Shown: positions 1-8,347 of the stretch, in pieces
Position numbering within the stretch: the stretch's first letter is position 1
How the letters are laid out: each line of letters begins with the position of its first letter
Source of the DNA: an uncultured Chloroflexota bacterium
Lineage (GTDB): Bacteria; Chloroflexota; Anaerolineae; Caldilineales; Caldilineaceae
NCBI GenBank assembly: GCA_903879975.1
Contig: CAIRNL010000488.1
Location: 1-11,990 of the forward strand
Direction: 5' to 3'
DNA length: 11,990 nt
Notes under the pieces: generated by a model
What the model was told of the DNA's origin: nothing
The model's database searches: none
Seen by the model: only the letters and a program-made list of their open reading frames with translations
Made by a program: the position numbers and the translations under genes

Positions 1-130
1 CATCGAGGACGCGCCGACCGCTTAGCCGCATGCCGATGGCTGCAATTTGCTCACCGTCGATAGCCAGGTCGGCCGCCATCGTGCCGTCGGCGCCGATGAG
101 CAGGCCATTGCGAATCACGAGATCGTACAT
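1..130 (-). CDS. Amidohydrolase, dihydropyrimidinase/allantoinase type (N-terminal part only)
   Basis: Only the first 43 codons lie in the window; the gene runs off the left edge. The protein begins MYDLVIRNGLLIGADG and continues with an AADLAIDGEQIAAIG stretch. This is the small N-terminal beta-sandwich typical of cyclic amidohydrolases that open hydantoin, dihydropyrimidine or allantoin rings. The HxH metal motif that follows in this family would lie outside the window, so the substrate cannot be assigned. The ATG at 130-128 has only a weak ribosome binding site, but it overlaps the end of a short upstream reading frame (198-115) that has a strong one, so translational coupling is likely. 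It lies downstream of ftsK on the same strand, with 129 bp between ftsK's stop and this start. The family call is fairly sure; the substrate is unknown. Confidence 0.75.
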   Translation of the reverse strand, partial: MYDLVIRNGLLIGADGTMAADLAIDGEQIAAIGMRLSGRRVLD

Positions 131-198
131 AGGACACCGCCCAGGATGATGATCGGATGGTGCGCCGCCAGGCGCAGAGCCGGTAGAGTGTCAATCAT
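115..198 (-). CDS. Possible 27-residue leader peptide overlapping the amidohydrolase start
   Basis: A 27-codon frame (MIDTLPALRLAAHHPIIILG..., ending CTIS) starts at an ATG preceded by AGGGGAG with a 7-nt spacer, the strongest ribosome binding site in this stretch. Its TGA (117-115) lies inside the amidohydrolase gene, 16 nt overlapping, in another frame. It has no recognisable domain; the C-terminal half is hydrophobic. It may serve to deliver ribosomes to the poorly initiated amidohydrolase, or be the remnant of a longer gene. A sequencing frameshift joining the two frames is a third possibility, though the amidohydrolase start aligns well with its family without any extension. Confidence 0.35.
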   Translation of the reverse strand: MIDTLPALRLAAHHPIIILGGVLCTIS

Positions 199-259
199 CG
201 TTCCGCTCCCCTGCCACAGACCAGGTTTCTGAGCGGAAAGAACCACGACTGACGGACCA

Positions 260-2845
260 CTAGAACCAGATATTCGAAGAGGAAGATGGCTTGGCGGGCG
301 ACGGGTCGTCGTCCTCCCAGGGTGGCGCGTCGTCCTCGTCCGTTTCCTCAAAAGTGCGCTCGCTGGCTACGTGCGGCCGCGTGGTCAGCGTCTGCGCCAA
401 CGACTCGTCGCCCAGATACTCGCGCCCGCGACCTGCGCCCAGGTCCGGCCCCACAATGCCGGCGTCGTGCAGTTGGTCCACCAGGCGCGCAGCACGGCTG
501 TAACCGATACGCAGCCGGCGCTGCAGCAGATTGACGGAGCCGCGCCCCTGTTCACGCACGATCTCCACCGCTTCATCGAAGAGCGCATCACGCGCATTGG
601 CTGTCTTCATCTGCTCGATCTGCTCGAACAGGGGCGGCTGGCTCATCGGACTGCTCGGCTGCACGGACGCGCCCAGAACGCCGTGCTCGCTGCGCGGCGC
701 TTCGGCCTTCTCGCCCCCTGCTGCCCACTCCGCAGGGGGCGAGAAGGCCGAGGAAGCACTGCTGCTCTCGTAGCTGCGGATACCCTTCCAGTAGCGCACG
801 ACTCGCGCAATTTCCTCGTCGGTCACCATCGTGCCCTGCAGTCGCTCCAACTTGGCAGCGTCGGGCGCCATGAAGAGCATGTCGCCGCGACCCAGCAGCC
901 GTTCGGCACCGGGCACATCGAGGATGACGCGGCTGTCGATCTGGCTGGTGACGGCAAAGGCGATGCGCGCCGGGAAGTTGGCCTTGATCAGGCCGGTGAT
1001 GACGTCCACGGACGGGCGCTGTGTGGCAATGATGAGGTGAATGCCCACGGCGCGCGCCATCTGCGCGAGACGGCAGATATGTTTCTCTACCTCCTCCGGT
1101 GCTGCCATCATCAGGTCAGCCATTTCGTCGACAACGACGACGATGTAGGGCAGTGGTCTCTCACCATTTTTCTGTAAGTAGCCGTTGTAGCGCGGCAGGT
1201 CGCGGGCATTCGCTTTGCTGAACAGCGTGTACCGCCGCTCCATCTCTTTGACCGCCCAGAAAAGCACGCCGGCTGCCTTGTCCACCTCAGTGACGACCGG
1301 GCTGAGCAGATGGGGCACACCGTTGTAAACGCTCAGTTCCACCATCTTGGGGTCGATCATCAGCAGGCGCAGGTTGTCGGGCGTGTGCGTCAGCAACAGA
1401 CAGGCGATGATCGAATTGATGCAGACCGATTTGCCCGAGCCGGTGGCTCCGGCGATCAGGAGATGGGGCATGCGCGCCATGTCGCTGACGATCGGTTGCC
1501 CCTTGACATCCTCGCCCAGCGCAATCGGCAGCGTGCGCTTTTTCTCGGTGAATGGGTCACTTTCCATTAACTCTTTGAGCCCGACGACGTTGCTCGTCTG
1601 ATTGGGTACCTCGACGCCCACGTAGTTTGTGCCGGGGATGGGCGCCTCGATGCGCACGCTCGGCGCCGCCAGCGCCAGCGCCAGGTCGTTGGAGAGCGCT
1701 GCGATCTTGGCGACTTTGACTTTGACGCGCTGCATCTCGGCACCGCTCTTACGCTCGACATAACCAGGCTTGATCAGGTACTGCGTGACGGACGGCCCCT
1801 TGTACGCACCTTCAAAATCGGCCGGCACACCAAAGAGCGCCAGCGTCTCCTGAATCAGCCGCCCCTGGTTGCGAATGTGATTGTCGTCGTCGGCCACGCG
1901 ATCCCAGTCGCTGAGAATCGTACTGAGCGGCGGCAGCTTCCAGTCCTGCGCGCCGCCGACAATGCGCGGCGTGAGTAGTTCACCCTCGTTGATCGGTTGG
2001 CTGAGTGGGCGCAGCGGGCCGGGCGGTGCCTTGGTGGACGTCGGCCGTGCCTCGACCCGGCCCGAAGCAGAGTCCGCCATAGACACGGGCTCGGGCCGCA
2101 CGAGATTGCCGCTGGGGGGCGGGCTGAGCGGCTCCACCTCGGGCGGAGGGAAGAGATGTTTCCACCAGGGCAGTTTGCCCGACGGCATGGGCACAGACGG
2201 CGAGGAAGGCAGAGACGCCTGCGTCCCTGCTGTGCTCGACCGCTGCGAGTTCCAGTCGGTGAAGGCATACCACGCGTCGACCAGCAGACGATCGGCCAGC
2301 AGGAAGACGCCGGACAGCGCAATGAAGGTAACGAAGGCCCAGGCCCCCAGCGTACCCACCGTCTCTTGCAGCGCATTGGCAGTGAAAAGGCCAAACTGAC
2401 CGCCGGCGTCGCCCTCGTTTGCCATGCGCATCCGCAGTTCCGGTGTCAGGAGCAGCGATATGCCGGTGACAAAGCTCAGGAAAATCAGCAGGAGGCCGGC
2501 TGGGCGCTGCCACGGCAGATTGGGCATCCGCTCGACCGCCCGCACGACCAGCCACAGCCCCATCGCCCCCATCACGACCGGCACCAACCACACGCCGACA
2601 CCAAAGAAGCCGCGTAATAGGTCGACCCAGCTGCCGGTGAGTTGACCACGGCTGGCCGTGAGCAGGCTGAGCAGCGTGAAGAGTGCAAGCAGCACGAGCA
2701 ATACACCCCCTACTTCGGCACGAAAGACGGCACGGCTGACGTCCTGCATGCTGCCGCTGTTGCCGCTGCTGGGTTTTTGCCGGGACGATACCTTCTTGGA
2801 CGGTTTCTTCGCCGTTTTTTTGGGTTTGCTTGCTTTCGTCACCAT
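260..2845 (-). CDS. ftsK: DNA translocase FtsK/SpoIIIE
   Basis: FtsK pumps double-stranded DNA at the division septum and brings chromosome dimer sites to XerCD. The 861-residue protein has a Lys-rich N-terminus (1-30), about four membrane segments (43-65, 80-103, 115-133, 163-186), a Pro/Ser-rich linker (200-300) and the alpha/beta motor. The motor has Walker A GATGSGKS at 466-473, Walker B VVVVDEMAD around 569-577, and the ATQRPSVDVITG motif at 607-618. A winged-helix gamma domain (about 752-810) would read the polar KOPS sequence. The linker is short for the family (E. coli FtsK has over 1300 residues), as is common outside proteobacteria. Between motor and gamma, residues 699-715 are encoded by a perfect inverted repeat. 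After gamma there is an acidic tail (EDDD near 844-847) ending NIWF. No strong Shine-Dalgarno precedes the ATG; an extended -10 promoter and a LexA-type palindrome lie 24-50 nt upstream. Confidence 0.97.
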   Translation of the reverse strand: MVTKASKPKKTAKKPSKKVSSRQKPSSGNSGSMQDVSRAVFRAEVGGVLLVLLALFTLLSLLTASRGQLTGSWVDLLRGFFGVGVWLVPVVMGAMGLWLVVRAVERMPNLPWQRPAGLLLIFLSFVTGISLLLTPELRMRMANEGDAGGQFGLFTANALQETVGTLGAWAFVTFIALSGVFLLADRLLVDAWYAFTDWNSQRSSTAGTQASLPSSPSVPMPSGKLPWWKHLFPPPEVEPLSPPPSGNLVRPEPVSMADSASGRVEARPTSTKAPPGPLRPLSQPINEGELLTPRIVGGAQDWKLPPLSTILSDWDRVADDDNHIRNQGRLIQETLALFGVPADFEGAYKGPSVTQYLIKPGYVERKSGAEMQRVKVKVAKIAALSNDLALALAAPSVRIEAPIPGTNYVGVEVPNQTSNVVGLKELMESDPFTEKKRTLPIALGEDVKGQPIVSDMARMPHLLIAGATGSGKSVCINSIIACLLLTHTPDNLRLLMIDPKMVELSVYNGVPHLLSPVVTEVDKAAGVLFWAVKEMERRYTLFSKANARDLPRYNGYLQKNGERPLPYIVVVVDEMADLMMAAPEEVEKHICRLAQMARAVGIHLIIATQRPSVDVITGLIKANFPARIAFAVTSQIDSRVILDVPGAERLLGRGDMLFMAPDAAKLERLQGTMVTDEEIARVVRYWKGIRSYESSSASSAFSPPAEWAAGGEKAEAPRSEHGVLGASVQPSSPMSQPPLFEQIEQMKTANARDALFDEAVEIVREQGRGSVNLLQRRLRIGYSRAARLVDQLHDAGIVGPDLGAGRGREYLGDESLAQTLTTRPHVASERTFEETDEDDAPPWEDDDPSPAKPSSSSNIWF
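702..751. repeat. Perfect 20-bp inverted repeat inside ftsK
   Basis: The arms at 702-721 and 732-751 are exact reverse complements (core GCCCCCTGC / GCAGGGGGC) around a 10-nt loop. The element falls in the variable linker between the FtsK motor and gamma domains, stays in frame, and encodes residues 699-715 (a Pro/Ala/Gly/Glu-rich stretch). Its length, perfection and position in a tolerant linker suggest an inserted palindromic element of the REP or RPE kind. No other copy is present in this window, so mobility is an inference. Confidence 0.75.
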
Positions 2846-2867
2846 GGTTGTATCGCCGAATAGAACT

Positions 2868-2881
2868 CGAACAAATGTTCC
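2868..2881. promoter_or_regulatory. LexA (SOS) box of Gram-positive type in the ftsK promoter
   Basis: CGAACAAATGTTCC matches the Bacillus LexA/DinR consensus CGAACRNRYGTTYC at all 14 positions, with the perfect palindrome GAAC-AAAT-GTTC at 2869-2880. It sits just downstream of the ftsK -10 box (2892-2887, minus strand) and would cover the predicted start of transcription near 2880, a natural place for repression. A further GAAC half-site lies at 2863-2866. In E. coli, ftsK is also SOS-inducible (dinH), so the pairing makes biological sense. LexA itself is not in the window. Confidence 0.6.
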
Positions 2882-2886
2882 ACCTG

Positions 2887-2895
2887 ATTATAACA
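2887..2895 (-). promoter_or_regulatory. ftsK promoter, extended -10
   Basis: Reading leftward, TGTTATAAT is a perfect extended -10 element (TGnTATAAT). The -35 region is weak (TTGTGC at a short 15-nt spacing), as is usual for extended -10 promoters. Transcription would start near 2880, giving a leader of about 35 nt before the ftsK ATG. The LexA-type box overlaps the start point. The rest of the 2846-3091 gap shows no gene; it holds a short GTCATTC GTGATTC heptamer-like stretch near 2940-2953. Confidence 0.65.
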
Positions 2896-3091
2896 CACGG
2901 CAGGCGCGCACAAGAAGCATCTCCCAAACCTGCTGGCGCGTCATTCGTGATTCTTTCGGTCCACAAATCGCAGGATGATGATGGACAGACCACTCGGCTG
3001 ACGGATGCCCGGCTTGGCCGCCCCGACTGCAGGGAACGGTGGAAGTAGCGCTCCGGGTGGTTTGCCGGGCTTGTAGCAGGGCTGGACAACG

Positions 3092-4078
3092 TCACGCGCT
3101 CGCAAAGGGAATGCCGCACACGCAGTCATAGTCGATACCGTCTGGCTGTTCGTCTGTCCGTGGCGCGACGGCACAGTAGAAGTGATAGAGCCGGCCGTCG
3201 CAGCTGATCATACTCGGTTTGTGGACATAGAGACTGTCGATGGTGCCTTCAGCGCCCACATCGATCAAGATTTCGTGGCTCTTCTGCCATTTTCGCAGAT
3301 CTTGAGAAACCGCAAAACCCTCGCGCTCATGTCCGTCGGAACAGAGGCCGAAGTAGAATAGCAGCCATGTGTCGCCATGTCTCAATACACATGGATCGGA
3401 GGCAAACCGGTCGTCGAACGAGCCACTCGCGCCGACCGGTAGCACCGGGTTGCCGGGAAATCGCTCCCAATGCGTGAGACCGGTGGACGTGGCAAATCCA
3501 GTTTGTTCGATCCAGGGTCCGTAGGTGCGATTCTTGGCATTGTAGAAGAGGTAATATGTTCCCGCCACTTCCATCAGCCACGATTTATAGAGACCGCCAG
3601 CCTCCCATGCAGCAGTGGAATCGGGTTCAAGAACTGCTGGCCCCACTTCCCACGAGCGCAGATCGTCCGAATAACAGAGGCCAATGATCGCCGGGCCGGC
3701 CTCATAGCCAGGATTGGGGTAGGTATGGTATGTGCCGACGTAATGGTTGCTGACGCGTTTCAACGTGCAAGGGCCGAACAGGTCATTGTGGCGTAGGAGG
3801 GAGGTCATCGCCACGTTGTATTCGGTCACGGTGCCCTGTCGGCCGCGCCCAATGATCAAGCCTTCCTTTTCCCAACTCATCAGGTCGTCTGAACCAGCCA
3901 GCCCTCTCTGATAACCGATTCCATCCCATCCGACATAGGTCATCCAGAATCGGCCATCGCGCGCAAAGAGGAACGGGCAGTCGACGGCGTGGCTGTCAAA
4001 TGTGCCTGGTGCGTAGGAGGGCGCCAGAACCAGCCTGCCAAGTTTTTGCGGTGTGTGGACAATGTCTGACCAGTTCAT
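3092..4078 (-). CDS. Five-bladed beta-propeller glycoside hydrolase/phosphorylase-like protein (GH43/GH32/GH130 fold)
   Basis: The 328-residue protein shows the repeated blade pattern of family 43/32/68/130 enzymes: a loop with acidic residues followed by a strand such as FWMTYVGWDG (44-53), TYYLFYNAKN (174-183) and TWLLFYFGLC (237-246), each with a 'sDDL..WE' strand (for example 63-70 and 137-143). Acidic candidates include D33 in DCPF, E160 and E170, and D228 in ASDPC. There is no signal peptide, so it should be cytosolic and act on short imported sugars or glycosides. The true substrate, and whether it hydrolyses or phosphorolyses, cannot be read from the sequence. I chose the ATG at 4078 because GGGGGAG lies 8 nt before it; a longer frame from 4120 lacks such a site. 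The gene stands alone, 246 bp upstream of ftsK on the same strand. Confidence 0.8.
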   Translation of the reverse strand: MNWSDIVHTPQKLGRLVLAPSYAPGTFDSHAVDCPFLFARDGRFWMTYVGWDGIGYQRGLAGSDDLMSWEKEGLIIGRGRQGTVTEYNVAMTSLLRHNDLFGPCTLKRVSNHYVGTYHTYPNPGYEAGPAIIGLCYSDDLRSWEVGPAVLEPDSTAAWEAGGLYKSWLMEVAGTYYLFYNAKNRTYGPWIEQTGFATSTGLTHWERFPGNPVLPVGASGSFDDRFASDPCVLRHGDTWLLFYFGLCSDGHEREGFAVSQDLRKWQKSHEILIDVGAEGTIDSLYVHKPSMISCDGRLYHFYCAVAPRTDEQPDGIDYDCVCGIPFASA

Positions 4079-4127
4079 CGAGTGTTCTCCCCCGGTGTGC
4101 GTCGAGCGTTGGTTGGGCAAAGCTGCT

Positions 4128-4178
4128 TCATGAGATGCTCACATCGACGCCGCTCGCTCCAAGTGGGATAGTTCTCAT
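4128..4178 (-). pseudogene. Possible relic of an aldo/keto reductase N-terminus (16 codons)
   Basis: In the leader of the propeller gene, a frame with GGGGAG upstream reads MRTIPLGASGVDVSIS and then stops. This closely resembles the first strand of aldo/keto reductases, which commonly begin like M-K-x-R-x-L-G-x-S-G-L-x-V-S. The family's next segment (a GLGT-type motif) is missing. It could be the stub of a reductase gene whose body was lost or replaced by the propeller gene, or a chance short upstream frame. The resemblance is from memory of the family and covers few residues. Confidence 0.4.
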
Positions 4179-4226
4179 GGTGGGTAATGCTCCCCTTCAG
4201 GTGGCAGACTACGATTGAATGTCTCC

Positions 4227-4235
4227 ATTGTATCA
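4227..4235 (-). promoter_or_regulatory. Promoter for the propeller gene, extended -10
   Basis: Reading leftward, TGATACAAT forms an extended -10 box (TGnTACAAT), with no good -35. The start would fall near 4220, leaving about 140 nt of leader that includes the aldo/keto-reductase-like scrap. It is back to back with the P450-operon promoter: the two -10 boxes are about 37 bp apart, so one regulator could control both. Confidence 0.45.
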
Positions 4236-4266
4236 CGGCTGCTAAATCGCGGCGTTCGCCAATCCG

Positions 4267-4275
4267 TGGTATACT
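4267..4275 (+). promoter_or_regulatory. Promoter of the P450-GT2-PlsY operon, extended -10
   Basis: TGGTATACT is an extended -10 box (TGnTATACT). No convincing -35 hexamer lies 16-18 nt upstream. Transcription would begin near 4282, 60 nt before the ATG of the first gene. It diverges from the propeller-gene promoter at 4227-4235. Confidence 0.5.
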
Positions 4276-4341
4276 CTGTGCAACGGATGCAACGCGCCCG
4301 AATTGCCGGAGCGACAGAATCAGCGACCTATCTGCCTGACG

Positions 4342-4677
4342 ATGCCTAGTCTGCCTTTTTTCTTCGCCGGTGTCGCCGACCATCACGGTGTGCTCCATAT
4401 CACCCGGAATGTGTCGGTCGGCCCGTTCCGCATCAAGATCGCCAGGTTTGAACTGCGCACTCAGGATGGCTGCAACAATCGCCTGCATTACCTCCGCGCA
4501 CGTGCCAACGAGGATGAAATTTTCAGCGGCGAAATGCACGACTGCGCCCGCCTGCTGATCCACTCCGACTTTACGTGGCGCAGGATGCTACGCCTCTACT
4601 TCATCGCAGACCGATTCACGCCCGGCGAGCAGGTTGCCGGCCACGGCGCTGTGGAGTTTCACCCTGCCCTCTTTTGA
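4342..4677 (+). CDS. Hypothetical protein, first gene of the P450 operon
   Basis: A 111-residue protein I do not recognise. It reads as alternating short hydrophobic strands with many His, Arg and Asp residues (VADHHGVLHI, ARFELRTQDG, ARLLIHSDF), suggesting a small beta-rich soluble domain with no membrane segment or signal peptide. No clear ribosome binding site precedes the ATG; a TTG start at 4303 in the same frame is possible. It ends 15 bp before the P450 start, and a small CCCTC-TTTT-GAGGG hairpin (4667-4680) spans its stop codon beside the P450 ribosome binding site. Being immediately upstream of three membrane-lipid-type enzymes suggests a shared role, which is inference only. Confidence 0.6.
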   Translation: MPSLPFFFAGVADHHGVLHITRNVSVGPFRIKIARFELRTQDGCNNRLHYLRARANEDEIFSGEMHDCARLLIHSDFTWRRMLRLYFIADRFTPGEQVAGHGAVEFHPALF

Positions 4678-4692
4678 GGGAGAAGGCCCATC

Positions 4693-6039
<1,347 letters not shown>

Positions 6040-6049
6040 GAGACGACTC

Positions 6050-7141
6050 ATGCCCACGCCGCCCCTCTGGAATTGGAAACGCGCGGCGACGCTCACCTTC
6101 CTGGCGCTGCCACTCGCAATACGAGCCGAACGAAACTACCGCACCATGCCGCGCCTGCCCCGCATCGCGCACAACGGATCCCTGCCCAGCCTGTCGATCA
6201 TCGTGCCCGCGCGCAATGAGGCGCACAACCTGCCGGCGCTGCTCGCCTCGCTACGCGCCCTCTGCTATCCGGGCGACGTGGAGATCGTCGTGGTCGACGA
6301 CGCATCCGCTGACGACACATCCCGCATCGCAGAACGCTATGGCGCGCGTGTGCTGCGGGTCGACGGTCCGCCGCCGGGTTGGCGGGGCAAGCCGCACGCC
6401 TGCCACCGCGGCGCAGAGATCGCCCGCGGCGAGTGGCTGCTTTTCACGGACGCGGACATGGTGCATGCTGCAGCCGGCCCACATCTCGCCGTGAGGTATG
6501 CACTCGATCACGAACTGGATGTGTTGAGCCTCTTCGTGCACCAGGGCTATCGCAGCAGGCTGGAACGGTTGGCGCTCAGTGTGGCCTTTGCCGGACTTTT
6601 TGCCGGCCGCCGCCCAGACAATTATGTCCTCAATGGCCAGTACATTTTGATCCGTCGCAAAGTCTACTGGCAGAGCGGTGGCTTTGCCATGGTGCGCGGC
6701 GAGGTAATTGAAGACCTGGCATTGGGCAACCTCCTCCACCAGCGCGGGACTCGCACAGCGCTTCTGCTGGCTGACCACGCTGCCACCGTGCATATGTACG
6801 ATGATTTTTGCCACGTGTGGAACGGCATGATGCGGCTGGGTACAGGCTCGCTGCGCTGGTCGGGTCTGTCGTCGCTCGTGACTGCACTCTTTGTCTCAGC
6901 CATCATGTCGCCGCTGATTGTCCTGACCGGCGTTGTCACCGGTCAACTGCGGTTGCGCTGGCTGCCGGCCACGTGGCTGGCCGCAGCACTGGGTATGCTC
7001 ACCTGGGCGCAGCGTGCCGGCTATGCCTTCGACGCGCTGTGGGCGCCTATCGGCGCACTGATCGTACAGATGTCTGCTGTGTGGGGATTCGCCCGTCGCA
7101 CGCTGCGCCTGGGCGTGCCCTGGAAAGGACGCCAGGTCTGA
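6050..7141 (+). CDS. Membrane-anchored GT2 glycosyltransferase (CrtQ/HpnB-like)
   Basis: The 363-residue protein has a hydrophobic N-terminal segment (about 11-25), a GT-A catalytic domain and three hydrophobic C-terminal segments (273-297, 303-320, 328-348). Nucleotide-sugar binding residues are seen in SIIVPARNEAHN (49-60) and VVDDASADD (81-89); the metal-binding DxD is TDADM (133-137); the likely catalytic base is D222 in EDLALG. This topology is that of CrtQ (staphyloxanthin) and HpnB (hopanoid) enzymes, which glycosylate lipid-like acceptors at the membrane. AGGAG, overlapping the P450 stop, gives the start at 6050. Its TGA shares a base with the ATG of plsY, so translation is coupled. 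The sugar and the acceptor are unknown. Confidence 0.88.
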   Translation: MPTPPLWNWKRAATLTFLALPLAIRAERNYRTMPRLPRIAHNGSLPSLSIIVPARNEAHNLPALLASLRALCYPGDVEIVVVDDASADDTSRIAERYGARVLRVDGPPPGWRGKPHACHRGAEIARGEWLLFTDADMVHAAAGPHLAVRYALDHELDVLSLFVHQGYRSRLERLALSVAFAGLFAGRRPDNYVLNGQYILIRRKVYWQSGGFAMVRGEVIEDLALGNLLHQRGTRTALLLADHAATVHMYDDFCHVWNGMMRLGTGSLRWSGLSSLVTALFVSAIMSPLIVLTGVVTGQLRLRWLPATWLAAALGMLTWAQRAGYAFDALWAPIGALIVQMSAVWGFARRTLRLGVPWKGRQV

Positions 7142-7758
7142 TGAGTGCAGGGAATCTTTTTTTCTGGACCGCTCTTGCCTTTCTTTCAGGCGCGCTGCCC
7201 TTCTCGGTGTGGGTGGGCCGGCTCGCCCTGCGTACCGACATCCGCCAGTATGGAGACCACAATCCCGGCGCCAGCAACGTTATGCGCGCCGGCAGCAAGT
7301 TCTGGGGGGGGATAGCGATCCTGCTCGATGGTTTCAAGGGCGCCATTCCCATCTGGATGGCTGTCGGCTGGGGGAATGTGGTCGGCTGGCCGCTCGCTAT
7401 CGTGGCCATTGCGCCGGTGCTGGGCCATGCCTATTCACCGTTTCTCGGCTTCCGGGGCGGTAAGGCCGTCGCTGTGACTTTCGGTGTCTGGAGCGGGCTG
7501 ACGCTGTGGTTCGCCCCCACGGTGCTGGGCATCACCCTGGCCGTGGCGCTGGCGATTCTGGTCGTGCCGGGCTGGGCGGTCATGGCCGGCATGGCCGTGC
7601 TGCCGGCGGCCCTTGCCTTCTACCAGCCCAATCCGATCTTCGTCCCGCTCTGGCTGATGAACGCTGCCATCCTGGCATGGAAGCACCGTGAGGACTTGCG
7701 CCAGACGCCCCGGCTCCGTGACGGTCTTCTGGGCAGGCTCATGGGGCGTAGAGAGTGA
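7141..7758 (+). CDS. plsY: PlsY-type glycerol-3-phosphate acyltransferase, possibly a specialised paralogue
   Basis: PlsY transfers acyl groups from acyl-phosphate to glycerol-3-phosphate in the membrane. The 205-residue protein has the family's size, about five hydrophobic segments and its three motifs: SGALPFSVWVGRL (16-28), GDHNPGASNVMRAGS (38-52) with DGFKG (63-67), and GHAYSPFLGFRGGKAVA (95-111). Two places depart from the usual form: HN where GN is common in motif 2, and GGKAVA where GGKGVA is common in motif 3. Together with its coupling to a glycosyltransferase (ATGA overlap), this raises the possibility that it acylates a sugar or glycolipid and not the housekeeping substrate. Whether the genome has another plsY cannot be seen here. 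Confidence 0.85.
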   Translation: MSAGNLFFWTALAFLSGALPFSVWVGRLALRTDIRQYGDHNPGASNVMRAGSKFWGGIAILLDGFKGAIPIWMAVGWGNVVGWPLAIVAIAPVLGHAYSPFLGFRGGKAVAVTFGVWSGLTLWFAPTVLGITLAVALAILVVPGWAVMAGMAVLPAALAFYQPNPIFVPLWLMNAAILAWKHREDLRQTPRLRDGLLGRLMGRRE

Positions 7759-7767
7759 CGGTGCGCA

Positions 7768-7802
7768 CAGCGTTGTCTGGGCCGCAACGTTGCCCGACGC
7801 TG
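7768..7802. terminator. Weak imperfect hairpin between plsY and the GNAT gene
   Basis: In the 64-bp gap between two convergent genes, CAGCGT (7768-7773) pairs with ACGCTG (7797-7802) and GGGC with GCCC inside, with an unpaired bulge on the left; a GCAACGTTGC palindrome sits at 7784-7793. No T-run follows on either strand, so this may be a Rho-dependent or inefficient bidirectional stop. Confidence 0.25.
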
Positions 7803-7822
7803 AATCTCGTCGTCCTTTTGCG

Positions 7823-8347
7823 CTACGCCTGGACCTGCCGCGTCATGTAGAGCACCAGGTCGTCGTCGACGGTGACGGTGGCCCCGTAAGCTGCCGGCTT
7901 GCCATGCTGAATGATGCCGCGCCCGTCGGGCTGGTAGCCCAGCGATGCATACAGGCGTTGTGCTGGCCCGTAGTCTGCGCTCAGGCCCACGCCGATGCCG
8001 GACAGCGCCGACTGGTTGCCGATTCGATCCTCGGCGCGCTGGATGAGTGCCCTGCCGATGCCCTGCCGCTGGTAGCGCTTGAGCACGTTCAGGTCGACAA
8101 TCTCGGGAATTGCCGCTTCCCGGAAAGGTGCATAATCCGATTCCCAGACCACGGTCACGTAGCCGGCAAAGGCGCCCTCCCATTCAGCCACCCAGACCTC
8201 GCGTCGGCCGCTCTCCTGCTCTTGCAGATAGCGCGCATACTGATCTGCCGGCTTGTTCCACCCCTGGCGCGCAAAGGCAGCGGCGATGAGCTCGCAGTCG
8301 GCCGCAGCCAGCAGACGGAGCGTCAAGCGAGCCTGTTCTGTCGTCAT
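7823..8347 (-). CDS. GNAT-family N-acetyltransferase
   Basis: The 174-residue protein is a single GNAT domain that transfers an acetyl group from acetyl-CoA. Motif A is clear: VDLNVLKRYQRQGIGRALI (84-102), with the QxxGxG pyrophosphate loop at Q93-G98, followed by the LYASLGYQPDG segment (132-142) typical of the C-terminal half. The strand WVAEWEGAFAGYVTV (52-66) is the usual beta-bulge region. The substrate is not predictable. AGGAG lies 9 nt upstream of the ATG at 8347; the open frame continues upstream without stops to 8749, but those residues do not look like protein and a strong promoter lies within them. It is convergent with plsY. Confidence 0.85.
   Translation of the reverse strand: MTTEQARLTLRLLAAADCELIAAAFARQGWNKPADQYARYLQEQESGRREVWVAEWEGAFAGYVTVVWESDYAPFREAAIPEIVDLNVLKRYQRQGIGRALIQRAEDRIGNQSALSGIGVGLSADYGPAQRLYASLGYQPDGRGIIQHGKPAAYGATVTVDDDLVLYMTRQVQA

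Noticed and set aside
371..1177. Plus-strand frame of 268 codons opposite ftsK
   Set aside because: Antisense shadow of conserved FtsK motor and gamma sequence; no start signal.
1980..3119. Long minus-strand frame of 379 codons overlapping the start of ftsK
   Set aside because: It is the alternative frame of ftsK, rich in Arg, Ala and His, and crosses the ftsK promoter.
4667..4680. Terminator between the hypothetical gene and the P450
   Set aside because: Only a 5-bp stem with no U-run after it, and it adjoins the P450 ribosome binding site; more likely incidental or a mild translational effect.
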